Part shown: in pieces, positions 24,271 through 31,836 of the stretch | Layout: each line of letters opens with the position of its first letter | Numbering within the stretch: position 1 is the stretch's first letter | Source of the DNA: Mycolicibacterium mageritense | GTDB taxonomy: Bacteria > Actinomycetota > Actinomycetes > Mycobacteriales > Mycobacteriaceae | DNA length: 64,000 nt | Reading direction: 5' to 3' | Assembly (NCBI RefSeq): GCF_010727475.1 | Contig: NZ_AP022567.1 | Location: 5,208,001 to 5,272,000, forward strand | Notes under the pieces: model-generated | The model's input: only the letters and a program-made list of their open reading frames with translations | Databases searched by the model: none | Told to the model about the DNA's origin: nothing | Translations under genes and position numbers: made by a program

Positions 24271-25643
24271 CCGTCAGGGCGGACGAGCGTGAGCCCTGGG
24301 CCGCTGAGGTTGGGATCGTGGGTGACCTCGATCAGCTCCGCGTACGGCCTGATCGCGGCGCGCAGCCCGACCGGTTCCGGGCCGGAATGCAGCAGCGTGT
24401 ACTTGGCCGGGTGCAGCACGTCGACCCGCGGAAAGCGGTCACCGACCGCCGGCCGGGTGTCGGTGGTCCCGCCGGTTCCGTCGCGATATGAGACATCGAG
24501 CTGGGTCAAGGCACGCTTCAGGTTCCGCTGGACGGGCGCGGACGCGGTGATGTGCGGGGCGATGTGACGACGGCCAGCAGCCGCAATCGGGTTGCCCAAC
24601 AGGGTCATCCGCGTAGCCCGGCGGGTTCCTTTGACCAGCCGGTGCGCCACCGGGGAACGTTCGGCCGCGTAGCTGTCCAGCAACGCGGGCTCGGCGTGCC
24701 CGTGTGCCACGGCGGCCAGCTTCCAGCCGAGGTTGAACGCATCCTGGATGCCGGTGTTCATACCTTGTCCGCCGACCACGGAGTGCACGTGCGCGGCGTC
24801 GCCCGCGAGAAATACGCGCGCGACGGAATGGCGGGCGACTTTGCGCTGATTGATGCGAAATCGGGCGGCGTGGGTGATGTCGGTGACACGTGCACCGGCC
24901 GGTGCACACCGGTCCACAGCTGACTGCAGTTCGTCGAACGTAACGTCGCCGCTGGGGGATTGGCCCGGGCGGTACGCGATGGTGAGGCGGTGCAGATCGC
25001 CGGGCATGGGGAAGTACGCGACGAAGCGGCCGCGGTTGAGGAACGAGTAGAACACGTCGTACGGCAACGCCCAGTCCATGCGGACGTCTGCAACGGCGAA
25101 GTTCTCCTCGAACGCCGCGCCGACGAACGGCACGCCGAGCTGATGTCGCACGGTGCTGTGCGCGCCGTCGCAGCCGACGACCCACTCGGCGTCCGCATGT
25201 TCGATGCGGCCGCTCGGATGCCGCAGGCTCACCCGGACGTCGCGGGGTGACTGGGTGAGCATGGACAGTTCGACACCGCGTTCCACCGTGACGCCGAGGT
25301 CGGCCAGCCGGGCCGCCAGCAGTGCCTCTACGTCCGGTTGCCGCAGCATGAGCAGATACGGGTGCGGCGTCGCGAGGTCGTGGATGTCGAGGTGCAGGAA
25401 CCGCTTTCCCTCACTGAAGACGTTGAACTCGCTGACCGCGACCCCACCGGCCACGGCCGCTTCCGCAAGGTCCAGCCTCTCGAAGAGTTCGAGCGTTCGG
25501 GGCTGCACGCCGAGCGCGCGGGTCTCGGTCGTCGGTGCGGCCGCGGCGTCGATGACGCGGACCGCGACGCCGCGGCGGGCGACCTCGACGGCCATGGTGA
25601 GTCCGGTTGGTCCGGCGCCGACGACCAGCACCTCGGTGGTCAT
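24177..25643 (-). CDS. FAD-dependent aromatic-ring monooxygenase (PheA/TfdB type)
   Basis: The 488-residue group A flavin hydroxylase has LVVGAGPTGLTMAVEVARRG at the N-terminus, the DG motif in GCDGAHSTVR (about residue 155) and the GD motif in FLAGDAAHVHSVVGGQGMNT (about 283). It would hydroxylate an aromatic or polyketide substrate with NAD(P)H. The gene overlaps the upstream methyltransferase-like gene by four bases, so both form an operon behind the TetR-controlled divergent promoter at 26209-26270. Substrate is unknown; the TetR may sense an inhibitor that this enzyme inactivates. Confidence 0.85.
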   Translation of the reverse strand: MTTEVLVVGAGPTGLTMAVEVARRGVAVRVIDAAAAPTTETRALGVQPRTLELFERLDLAEAAVAGGVAVSEFNVFSEGKRFLHLDIHDLATPHPYLLMLRQPDVEALLAARLADLGVTVERGVELSMLTQSPRDVRVSLRHPSGRIEHADAEWVVGCDGAHSTVRHQLGVPFVGAAFEENFAVADVRMDWALPYDVFYSFLNRGRFVAYFPMPGDLHRLTIAYRPGQSPSGDVTFDELQSAVDRCAPAGARVTDITHAARFRINQRKVARHSVARVFLAGDAAHVHSVVGGQGMNTGIQDAFNLGWKLAAVAHGHAEPALLDSYAAERSPVAHRLVKGTRRATRMTLLGNPIAAAGRRHIAPHITASAPVQRNLKRALTQLDVSYRDGTGGTTDTRPAVGDRFPRVDVLHPAKYTLLHSGPEPVGLRAAIRPYAELIEVTHDPNLSGPGLTLVRPDGYLALLDGDIRELRDHLHTTLGTPSAGEQIA

Positions 25644-26194
25644 CGCGATTTACCTTGTGCGGCTGCTGAATCGGGCCCGGCGTGCTCGGGGATCCATGCC
25701 GTCGGACGAGGAATCCACCGTGGAACGTTTTGCCGGAAGACGTCGTACTGGGCGCCGAACCGCCTGCGCAGGTGGGGTTCCTCCAACGTCGGGATCGCGA
25801 TCGCGGTGAGTGTGCAGAACAGGGCGAACCAGCCGAACAGCCACGGTGATGCGGTAGCGACCGCGGTACCGAGTTGAATGCAGAACACCGCGGTCATCAT
25901 CGGATTGCGGACGTGCCGGTACGGACCTTGCACGACCAAATTGACCGGGGATCCGATCGCCAGGGCGCCCTTGCCGATGCGGTCGAACAGGATCACCGTC
26001 CACACCAGGAACCACAGCCCGAAAGCGATCAGCGCAGCACCCGCGATCGCGAGCAGTAGACCCGAGCTGGTGCCCAGATCGGGGGCTTTGGCGCCGGTCA
26101 CCGCGATGATCACGGCCGGAATGAACACCGTCATCGTTGCCGGGGCGATCAGCACCGAGATCGTGTGCCGCCACCAGAGTCGTCGCTGTGCCAT
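25640..26194 (-). CDS. Isoprenylcysteine methyltransferase/NnrU-like integral membrane protein
   Basis: The 184-residue protein has four or five hydrophobic helices and the ICMT/PEMT C-terminal signature: GPYRHVRNPM followed by EEPHLRRRFGAQY and VPRWIPR. Homologues are membrane methyltransferases, but most bacterial members are uncharacterised. It is the first gene of a two-gene operon with the FAD monooxygenase (four-base overlap). AAGGAGG precedes the ATG. It is divergent from a TetR gene. Confidence 0.75.
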   Translation of the reverse strand: MAQRRLWWRHTISVLIAPATMTVFIPAVIIAVTGAKAPDLGTSSGLLLAIAGAALIAFGLWFLVWTVILFDRIGKGALAIGSPVNLVVQGPYRHVRNPMMTAVFCIQLGTAVATASPWLFGWFALFCTLTAIAIPTLEEPHLRRRFGAQYDVFRQNVPRWIPRPTAWIPEHAGPDSAAAQGKSR

Positions 26195-26208
26195 GTCGAA
26201 CCTCCTTC

Positions 26209-26224
26209 TTCAACGGTTGTTGAA
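26209..26224. promoter_or_regulatory. TetR operator 1, TTCAAC-GGTT-GTTGAA
   Basis: This is a perfect inverted repeat with six-base arms and a four-base spacer, just upstream of the minus-strand methyltransferase-like gene. A second copy with one changed arm base lies 46 bases away centre to centre. Confidence 0.75.
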
Positions 26225-26254
26225 CTTTGACGGTACGCCGGGTTCGGGCGATAG

Positions 26255-26270
26255 GTCAACGCTTGTTGAA
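26255..26270. promoter_or_regulatory. TetR operator 2, GTCAAC-GCTT-GTTGAA
   Basis: The second copy of the repeat lies 15 bases before the tetR ATG. Together the pair would let one regulator control both its own gene and the divergent operon. Confidence 0.72.
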
Positions 26271-26284
26271 CTAAACTTTCGGCC

Positions 26285-26884
26285 ATGTCGGAGACGCGTC
26301 GGAGCGGGCGCTGGCGGACGGGCCAGCAGAGCAGGCAACGCATCATCGATGCGGCGCGTGAGCACTTCATGCGTGACGGCTACGAGCAGGCCACGGTGCG
26401 CCGCATCGCGGCCGACGCCGGCGTCGACGTCGCGATGGTGTACTACTTCTTCGGCAACAAGGAGGGACTGTTCACCGCGTCGGTGATCGACATTCCCGAG
26501 CATCCGCTGCACCAGTTGGCACTGCTGCTGGACGAGGGGACCGAAGACATCGGTGCCCGCCTCATCCGGCATTTCGTCGAACGGTGGGACGAGGGCGCCA
26601 TGTTCGATCCGCTGCTGACGGTCTGGCGGTCAGCGAGCATGCAGCCGTTGGCGCGCAAGCTGCTCCATGACACCCTGGCCGGACCCGTTGCGCAGCGGGT
26701 CGCCGCCGAGTTCGGTGTCGACAACGCCGTGCTGCGTGTCGAATTGGTGACGGTGCACCTGCTGGGCCTCGCCTTCGCGCGCTATCAACTCAAGATCGAA
26801 CCGATCGCGTCGGTCGGTGTTGCCGATCTCATCGAGTGGATGGGGCCGACCGTGCAGCGTTACCTCACGGCTCCGAATCCGTAG
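26285..26884 (+). CDS. TetR-family repressor of the monooxygenase operon
   Basis: In the 199-residue protein the TetR helix-turn-helix spans about residues 20-65 (ATVRRIAADAGVDVAMVYYF), followed by a ligand-binding helical domain of AcrR-like type (RHFVERWDEGAMFDPLLTVW). It is divergent from the methyltransferase-like/monooxygenase operon, with two TTCAAC-N4-GTTGAA sites between. The 3' end overlaps the convergent fic gene by 20 bases. Confidence 0.88.
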   Translation: MSETRRSGRWRTGQQSRQRIIDAAREHFMRDGYEQATVRRIAADAGVDVAMVYYFFGNKEGLFTASVIDIPEHPLHQLALLLDEGTEDIGARLIRHFVERWDEGAMFDPLLTVWRSASMQPLARKLLHDTLAGPVAQRVAAEFGVDNAVLRVELVTVHLLGLAFARYQLKIEPIASVGVADLIEWMGPTVQRYLTAPNP

Positions 26885-27683
26885 TGCACCGCGTCGCGTC
26901 GCTCAGGCAGCCGCGCAGCACTGCGACAAACGGTCGCGGATCGGCCTGCCCGTCGCGGCGGAAGGGCATGGAATCGCGGGATGCCGAGATCCAATTGTCA
27001 CGCGTCACGCGGTCGAGATGCAGTCGACGCCCTGCGCGTGCGGCCACGAGGTGCAGCAATAGCGTTCCGGTGCGCCCGTTGCCCTCGCGGAACGGGTGAA
27101 TGTGGTTGTAATCGGCGTAGATTCGGGCCAATCGGTAGGTCAGCTCACCGTGGTCGAGGGATACGCCCTCGGTGGCAAGAGCCTCGACTTCCGCGGCCAG
27201 TGACTGCAGCGCCCGCGGGATTCGCGCGCACGAACCGAACACGCTCGGGCCGCGGCGCAATTCGACGATCCTTGGTTCACCGGCCCACGCATACACGTCG
27301 CCGAACACGTGTTGGTGCAGTCGTCGCACATCGAGATCCCATGCACCGCACCGTGAGTGCACCTGCAAGATCCGCCCTGCCGTGGCGACGAATTCCAGCC
27401 GGGCCAGGGCTCCGCCGTCCGAAACCCCGAACTGGTTGCGGAGTACGGTCGTTCCCGGCAGGAGATACGGCCTGCGGCGGGCGAAGGGGCGCCTCGGTGC
27501 GCGCTGTCGTTCGGGCAGATGCGGGGCCAGGTATTCGCCGAAAGTCACAGCCCCCGTGAGCAATCCGACCAGACCCACGAGGTGCTCCGAGGTCGGCCGC
27601 CAGCCTTCGAGCTGTTCGGCCGCCACGGTCTGGGTCAACGCGTGCCGCTGGCGACGAGTGAGTCCGAACCCGTCGAAGCTCAC
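26865..27683 (-). CDS. Fic-domain protein (probable AMP/nucleotide transferase)
   Basis: Starting at GTG 27683, the product is 272 residues and overlaps the upstream nucleotidyltransferase stop (GTGA). It has HVFGDVYAWAG (about 125-135) and the complete active-site motif HPFREGNGR (His196 to Arg204). Fic enzymes transfer AMP or other phosphate moieties to hydroxyl side chains. I find no clear [ST]xxxE[GN] inhibitory motif in the protein or its partner. A longer open frame to 27875 lies inside the neighbouring gene and is rejected. Confidence 0.85.
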   Translation of the reverse strand: MSFDGFGLTRRQRHALTQTVAAEQLEGWRPTSEHLVGLVGLLTGAVTFGEYLAPHLPERQRAPRRPFARRRPYLLPGTTVLRNQFGVSDGGALARLEFVATAGRILQVHSRCGAWDLDVRRLHQHVFGDVYAWAGEPRIVELRRGPSVFGSCARIPRALQSLAAEVEALATEGVSLDHGELTYRLARIYADYNHIHPFREGNGRTGTLLLHLVAARAGRRLHLDRVTRDNWISASRDSMPFRRDGQADPRPFVAVLRGCLSDATRCTTDSEP

Positions 27684-28690
27684 CACGTGGAAAACGTCGA
27701 CGTGGACGCGAGGTAGTCGAGTTTGCGCCGCAGTCCACTGATTTCGCGCCCGATGCTGCGCAACGCGGTGCGGTCCTGGGGAGGCAGGGTGGACAGGTCG
27801 ACGCGGTCGTCGGGGGCACCGTCCCAGCGGGCGGACCGCACGCGCCAGCGGATGCTGGACGCGATGCTGTGACACTTGGCGAGGGTTCGCGCGTCCTCAC
27901 TGTCGAGGTAGCGCGACCCCGCCGCGTCACTGATCCGCGCGGTGGTGGTCAGTGCTTCGGACCCGCAACTCAGTGCTGCCCACCGGGCGATCCGCACGAC
28001 CGGATCGACGGTTGCGTACTTGAGGTCGACCCCGCCGTCGCCGGACGTCAGGGCACGCAGCCGCGACGGCACATGTGCGCGCGGGAACGTCGCGTCCTGC
28101 AGCATCGCCGACAGCGCCCCCGGGTGCGCCCGTGCCGCGATGCCGACCTGGTCCCGGAGGTCCGGGCCTGCGGTGACCGGATCGGCGTCGGCCAGCAGAC
28201 CCATCATCACCACGCCGCGGTCAGTGTCCGGATCGGCGGCCCACCGGCCGATGCTCGCGGCCCATTCCCGCTCGGTGCGGCTGAACTGCGCACGCGTGGC
28301 GACCGCCCCGTTGGGGTCGCCCACGAAACCGCATTCGGCGAGCAACTCGTGCACTGCGTCCGCCTGGCGCAACGCGGTGTCGAGCGGAATGTCGGGGTTC
28401 CGCACGAAGAGCGTCTCCAGATCCGACCCCGGCAATGCGTCACCGCGGCCGACGCTGCCCGACGCGTACCACGCGCCTGCAGGCCGGCCTGCGCCCGTCA
28501 GCCGGGCTGCGGTTGTCAGTGCGGCGCGGACAAGCGCGGACCACGCGCTGGCGACGGTCGCGGCCCCCGCGCGGGCTTCGACCACCTCGCGCACCGCGTC
28601 GTGCGCGTCACGCGAAGCGGCGGCCAGTGCTGTCGCTGAGTCCGCGGAAGCGATGCGGGTGCGGGCAAGGTCCAGCGGGCCTTCGGGCAT
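27680..28690 (-). CDS. DUF294-like nucleotidyltransferase, stand-alone form
   Basis: The 336-residue protein has nucleotidyltransferase motif GSVGRGDALPGSDLE (GS at 78-79, Asp90, Glu92), the pattern of the MNT/DUF294 fold, then a helical substrate-binding half. It aligns to the C-terminal half of the protein at 19305-21149 (DPNGAVATRAQFSR against DTNGAVASKMAFAR; PVVRIARW against PIVNLARW) but lacks the cNMP and CBS parts. It is translationally coupled to the Fic gene downstream. The pair is a candidate regulatory or toxin-antitoxin-like unit; no function is proven. Confidence 0.78.
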   Translation of the reverse strand: MPEGPLDLARTRIASADSATALAAASRDAHDAVREVVEARAGAATVASAWSALVRAALTTAARLTGAGRPAGAWYASGSVGRGDALPGSDLETLFVRNPDIPLDTALRQADAVHELLAECGFVGDPNGAVATRAQFSRTEREWAASIGRWAADPDTDRGVVMMGLLADADPVTAGPDLRDQVGIAARAHPGALSAMLQDATFPRAHVPSRLRALTSGDGGVDLKYATVDPVVRIARWAALSCGSEALTTTARISDAAGSRYLDSEDARTLAKCHSIASSIRWRVRSARWDGAPDDRVDLSTLPPQDRTALRSIGREISGLRRKLDYLASTSTFSTW

Positions 28691-28724
28691 GATGCCGATT
28701 CTGGCAGGTACCAGGCGTGTGAGT

Positions 28725-28824
28725 ATTCGGCAACCGAATGCTTACCGACGGCTACCTGAACGAAACACGCGGGTGACGCCCCGGACATGGCCAACCGCTT
28801 ATCTGTCACTCGATAGTTATCGAG
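28725..28824 (+). promoter_or_regulatory. Leader of the guanidine/urea operon with two inverted repeats
   Basis: ATTCGG-CAA-CCGAAT (28725-28739) can form a six-bp hairpin. CTCGATA-GT-TATCGAG (28809-28824) is a perfect inverted repeat with seven-base arms, 36 bases before the permease ATG. The second looks like an operator. A guanidine-sensing RNA would be expected before such an operon, but I do not recognise a ykkC-family consensus here. Confidence 0.5.
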
Positions 28825-28859
28825 CCGGCGTCCACGCCACGAGTCCGGAGAAAACCCTT

Positions 28860-30401
28860 ATGACCAGTAGCGCAACAGCGCCGGGACCAGATGTGGCCGA
28901 CCACTCCGGCGACCACAGCGACCTGGCAGAGTTCGGGTACGACCAGCAATTGCACCGGCGCCTCGGACGCTTCGAGTCGTTCGCCGCGGGCTTCTCGTTC
29001 GTGTCGATCCTGACGACGATCTTCCAGTTGTTCGGCCTCGGATTCGGTTTCGGCGGCCCGGCCTTCTTCTGGACGTGGCCTGCGGTGTTCCTCGGTCAGT
29101 TCTTCGTGGCGCTGTGTTTCGCCGAATTGGCTGCGCGCTACCCGATCTCCGGGGCGATCTATCAGTGGTCTCGGCGTATGGGCGGCGAGGTGGTGGGATG
29201 GTTCGGCGGTTGGTTCATGATCCTCGCCCAGATCGTGACCGCATCGGCCGCCGCCATTGCGCTGCAGGTCGTGCTGCCGTCCATCTGGGCGGGATTTCAG
29301 ATCGTCGGCGATGACCCCGCCCTGACCTCGCCGAGTGGCGCGACCAACGCGGTGCTGCTCGGCACGGTACTGCTCGTGCTCACCACGACCATCAACTGCC
29401 TTGGTGTCAAATGGATGTCGCGGGTCAACAGCGCGGGCGTGATCTGCGAGATCGTCGGAGTCGTGGCGGTCATCGGGGTCTTCTTCACGCACGCCCAGCG
29501 CGGCCCGCAGGTGGTTTTCGACACCGGCCTGCCCGGTCAGCAGCCCGGCTATGTCTGGGCCTGGATCGTGTCAGGCCTGATGGCGGCCTACGTGATGGTG
29601 GGCTTCGGCTCGGCAGGCGAACTCGCAGAGGAGACCCGTAACCCGCGGCGGGTGGCGCCACGCACGATCCGGCTGGCGTTGTCGGTGTCGGCCCTCGGGG
29701 GTGGCCTGATGATCCTCGGCGCGTTGATGGCCGCGCCAAGTCTGACCGACGGACGGCTGGCCGCCGAAGGCCTGCCCTATGTGCTCGACACCGTGCTCTC
29801 GTCGCCGTGGGGCACCGTGTTGCTGGTCGACGTCTGCATCGCAATCATGATCTGCACGTTGGCCATTCAGACGGCGGCGTCGCGGCTGATGTTCTCCATG
29901 GCCCGCGACAACCGCCTCCCGGCGTCCGCGCTGTTGTCCCGGGTCAACGGCCGTACCGGCACCCCGATCTGGCCGTCGGTGCTCATCGGCGTGCTGTGCA
30001 TCGCGGTACTGGTGGTCAACGTCGGGAACTCGGCCATCTTCGCGACGCTGGCCAGTGTCTGCATCATCCTGATCTATCTGGCCTACCTGCTGGTCACCGC
30101 ACCGCTGCTGTACCGCAGGCTCAAGGGTTGGCCGACGCAGGTCAATCAGGTTGATGCCGAGGGACTTCCGCTGTTCTCCCTGGGGCGGTTCGGGGTCGTG
30201 GTCAACGTGCTCGCGGTGGCCTACGGCGCGCTGATGATCGTCAACCTGGGCTGGCCCCGCGCCGAGATCTTCAACCCGACCGGAGACCTGCCGATCCTGC
30301 AGTGGGCAGGCCCGCTCAGCATCGCCGTCGCGGTGCTCCTCGGCGCGCTGTGCTTCCCGCGCGGCAAGACCCATCCCAAACCCGTCACGATCGGAGCTTG
30401 A
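28860..30401 (+). CDS. APC-superfamily permease, first gene of the guanidine/urea operon
   Basis: The 513-residue protein starts at ATG 28860 (CGGAG nine bases upstream), has about 12 membrane helices and the motif FAAGFSFVSILTTIFQLFGL. It is followed two bases later by the UAAP1 gene. APC permeases commonly precede urea-carboxylase-associated genes and are thought to import guanidine, urea or a related compound. It is a paralogue of the permease in the choline operon (14838-16364). The long open extension upstream to 27942 runs antisense through the DUF294-like gene and is not coding. Confidence 0.85.
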   Translation: MTSSATAPGPDVADHSGDHSDLAEFGYDQQLHRRLGRFESFAAGFSFVSILTTIFQLFGLGFGFGGPAFFWTWPAVFLGQFFVALCFAELAARYPISGAIYQWSRRMGGEVVGWFGGWFMILAQIVTASAAAIALQVVLPSIWAGFQIVGDDPALTSPSGATNAVLLGTVLLVLTTTINCLGVKWMSRVNSAGVICEIVGVVAVIGVFFTHAQRGPQVVFDTGLPGQQPGYVWAWIVSGLMAAYVMVGFGSAGELAEETRNPRRVAPRTIRLALSVSALGGGLMILGALMAAPSLTDGRLAAEGLPYVLDTVLSSPWGTVLLVDVCIAIMICTLAIQTAASRLMFSMARDNRLPASALLSRVNGRTGTPIWPSVLIGVLCIAVLVVNVGNSAIFATLASVCIILIYLAYLLVTAPLLYRRLKGWPTQVNQVDAEGLPLFSLGRFGVVVNVLAVAYGALMIVNLGWPRAEIFNPTGDLPILQWAGPLSIAVAVLLGALCFPRGKTHPKPVTIGA

Positions 30402-30403
30402 GC

Positions 30404-31231
30404 ATGACCACCGCAACCACCGCAGGCGCGCGCGACCATGCCCGCGCGCAGGCAGGCGCCATCACGGACTCGATGCCCGTTGTCCCGGCGTCGAACTGGC
30501 CGACACCGCCGGAAGGTGTCGCCGCCGAGCGGCTCACCTGGGCGGAAACGGTTCCCGGGGGCCGCTACACCACCAAGGTACTGGGGCGGGGCACCCGGTT
30601 GAGACTGCGTGACCTGGACGGCAGCGCGTGTGCACATGTGCTCGTGTGGCGTGCTGACGCACCCTGGGAACGGCTCAATGTCGCCGACACCGTGAAAGTG
30701 CCGTGGCAGGCCTATCTTTCGTCGGGTCACCCGCTGCTCAGTGATCAGGGCCGTGTGCTGGCGACCGTGGTCGCCGACACGTCGGGCAGGCACGACGCGC
30801 TCTGCGGAACCACCACGCTGACCGGAAACACGACCAAATACGGTGCGGGATCGGCGGAATCGCCCAGTCCCGCAGGACGCGAACTGCTGGCTCTGGCAGC
30901 GCTCAAGAACGGCCTGACCCGCCGCGACGTGGCGCCGAGCCTGTCCTTCTTCCACGGCGTGCGGGTCGCGGACGATGGCGCGCTGGAGTCGGTCGGGTCC
31001 GCCGGACCCGACACGTCGGTCGACCTCGTCACGCACCTGCCCCTGATCGTGGCGATCGCGAACACCGCGCACCCGCTCGACCCCGCACCGACGTTCGACG
31101 TGGGTGCCTTACAGGTGCTGGCCTGGACGGCGCCTGACGACCTCGCTGCCATCGGTGCACAACTCGCCGATCGGGAGCCCGAATACCAACGTGCGTATGC
31201 CAATTCCGAAGACGTCTGGAGTGCCCGATGA
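30404..31231 (+). CDS. Urea amidolyase-associated protein UAAP1 (DUF1989, carboxyguanidine deiminase subunit type)
   Basis: The 275-residue soluble protein is of the DUF1989 family (LTWAETVPGGRYTTKVLGRG, PSLSFFHGVRV). DUF1989 pairs next to guanidine carboxylase are known as carboxyguanidine deiminase subunits CgdA/CgdB. It overlaps the second subunit gene by four bases. The ATG at 30404 is two bases after the permease stop. Together with an allophanate hydrolase gene it points to guanidine breakdown via carboxyguanidine and allophanate. Confidence 0.82.
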   Translation: MTTATTAGARDHARAQAGAITDSMPVVPASNWPTPPEGVAAERLTWAETVPGGRYTTKVLGRGTRLRLRDLDGSACAHVLVWRADAPWERLNVADTVKVPWQAYLSSGHPLLSDQGRVLATVVADTSGRHDALCGTTTLTGNTTKYGAGSAESPSPAGRELLALAALKNGLTRRDVAPSLSFFHGVRVADDGALESVGSAGPDTSVDLVTHLPLIVAIANTAHPLDPAPTFDVGALQVLAWTAPDDLAAIGAQLADREPEYQRAYANSEDVWSAR

Positions 31232-31836
31232 CCGAGACCATCGTTGACGAGATCGTGCCGGCCCGGGCACCGTGGTCGAAGGTCGTGCGGGCAGGCGATT
31301 TCCTGACCATCATCGACCTGCACGGCAATCAGGCCGTCGACACCTTGTTCTACGGTGCCGACGACCACACCGTGCGCTACAGCGCTCCGGCTACGATCGC
31401 TGCGCAGGGCAACATCTTCCTGACCACCGGAACCGTGCTGAGGGACAGCGACGGTGCACCCATGCTGACGATCGTCGAGGACGAGGTCGGCAATCACGAC
31501 ACCCTGGGCGGAGCCTGTTCACAGGAATCGAACACCCTGCGCTACGGCCACCACACCAAACACCAGCACGCGTGTGTGGAGAACTTCATCGGTGAAGGCG
31601 CGCGATGGGGCCTGACCAAAGCCGACATCGTCAGCAACATCAACTTCTTCATGAATGTGCCGGTCGACGCCGACGGATCGCTCGGTATCGTCGACGGGCT
31701 GTCCGCTCCCGGCAAGAAACTGTCGCTGCGCGCCGAGGTCGACACGTTGGTGCTGGTGTCGAACTGCCCCCAGATCAACAACCCCTGCAACGGATTCGAC
31801 CCGACGGCAGTGCGGATGGTCGTGACCCGGTCATGA
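31228..31836 (+). CDS. Urea amidolyase-associated protein UAAP2 (DUF1989, carboxyguanidine deiminase subunit type)
   Basis: The 202-residue DUF1989 paralogue of the preceding protein has the conserved GGACSQESNTLRYG, NINFFMNVPV and CPQINNPCNGFDPT stretches, the cysteines being candidate metal ligands. ATGA overlaps join it to both neighbours. With UAAP1 it would deiminate carboxyguanidine to allophanate. The substrate is inferred from the known family pairing. Confidence 0.85.
   Translation: MTETIVDEIVPARAPWSKVVRAGDFLTIIDLHGNQAVDTLFYGADDHTVRYSAPATIAAQGNIFLTTGTVLRDSDGAPMLTIVEDEVGNHDTLGGACSQESNTLRYGHHTKHQHACVENFIGEGARWGLTKADIVSNINFFMNVPVDADGSLGIVDGLSAPGKKLSLRAEVDTLVLVSNCPQINNPCNGFDPTAVRMVVTRS

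Noticed and set aside
27942..28859. N-terminal extension of the permease at 28860 by about 306 residues
   Set aside because: It runs antisense through the DUF294-like gene and adds sequence unlike any APC permease; ATG 28860 has a ribosome site.
28691..28859. A guanidine (ykkC-family) riboswitch before the permease
   Set aside because: Expected by context, but I cannot match the conserved ykkC, mini-ykkC or ykkC-III sequence elements by eye.
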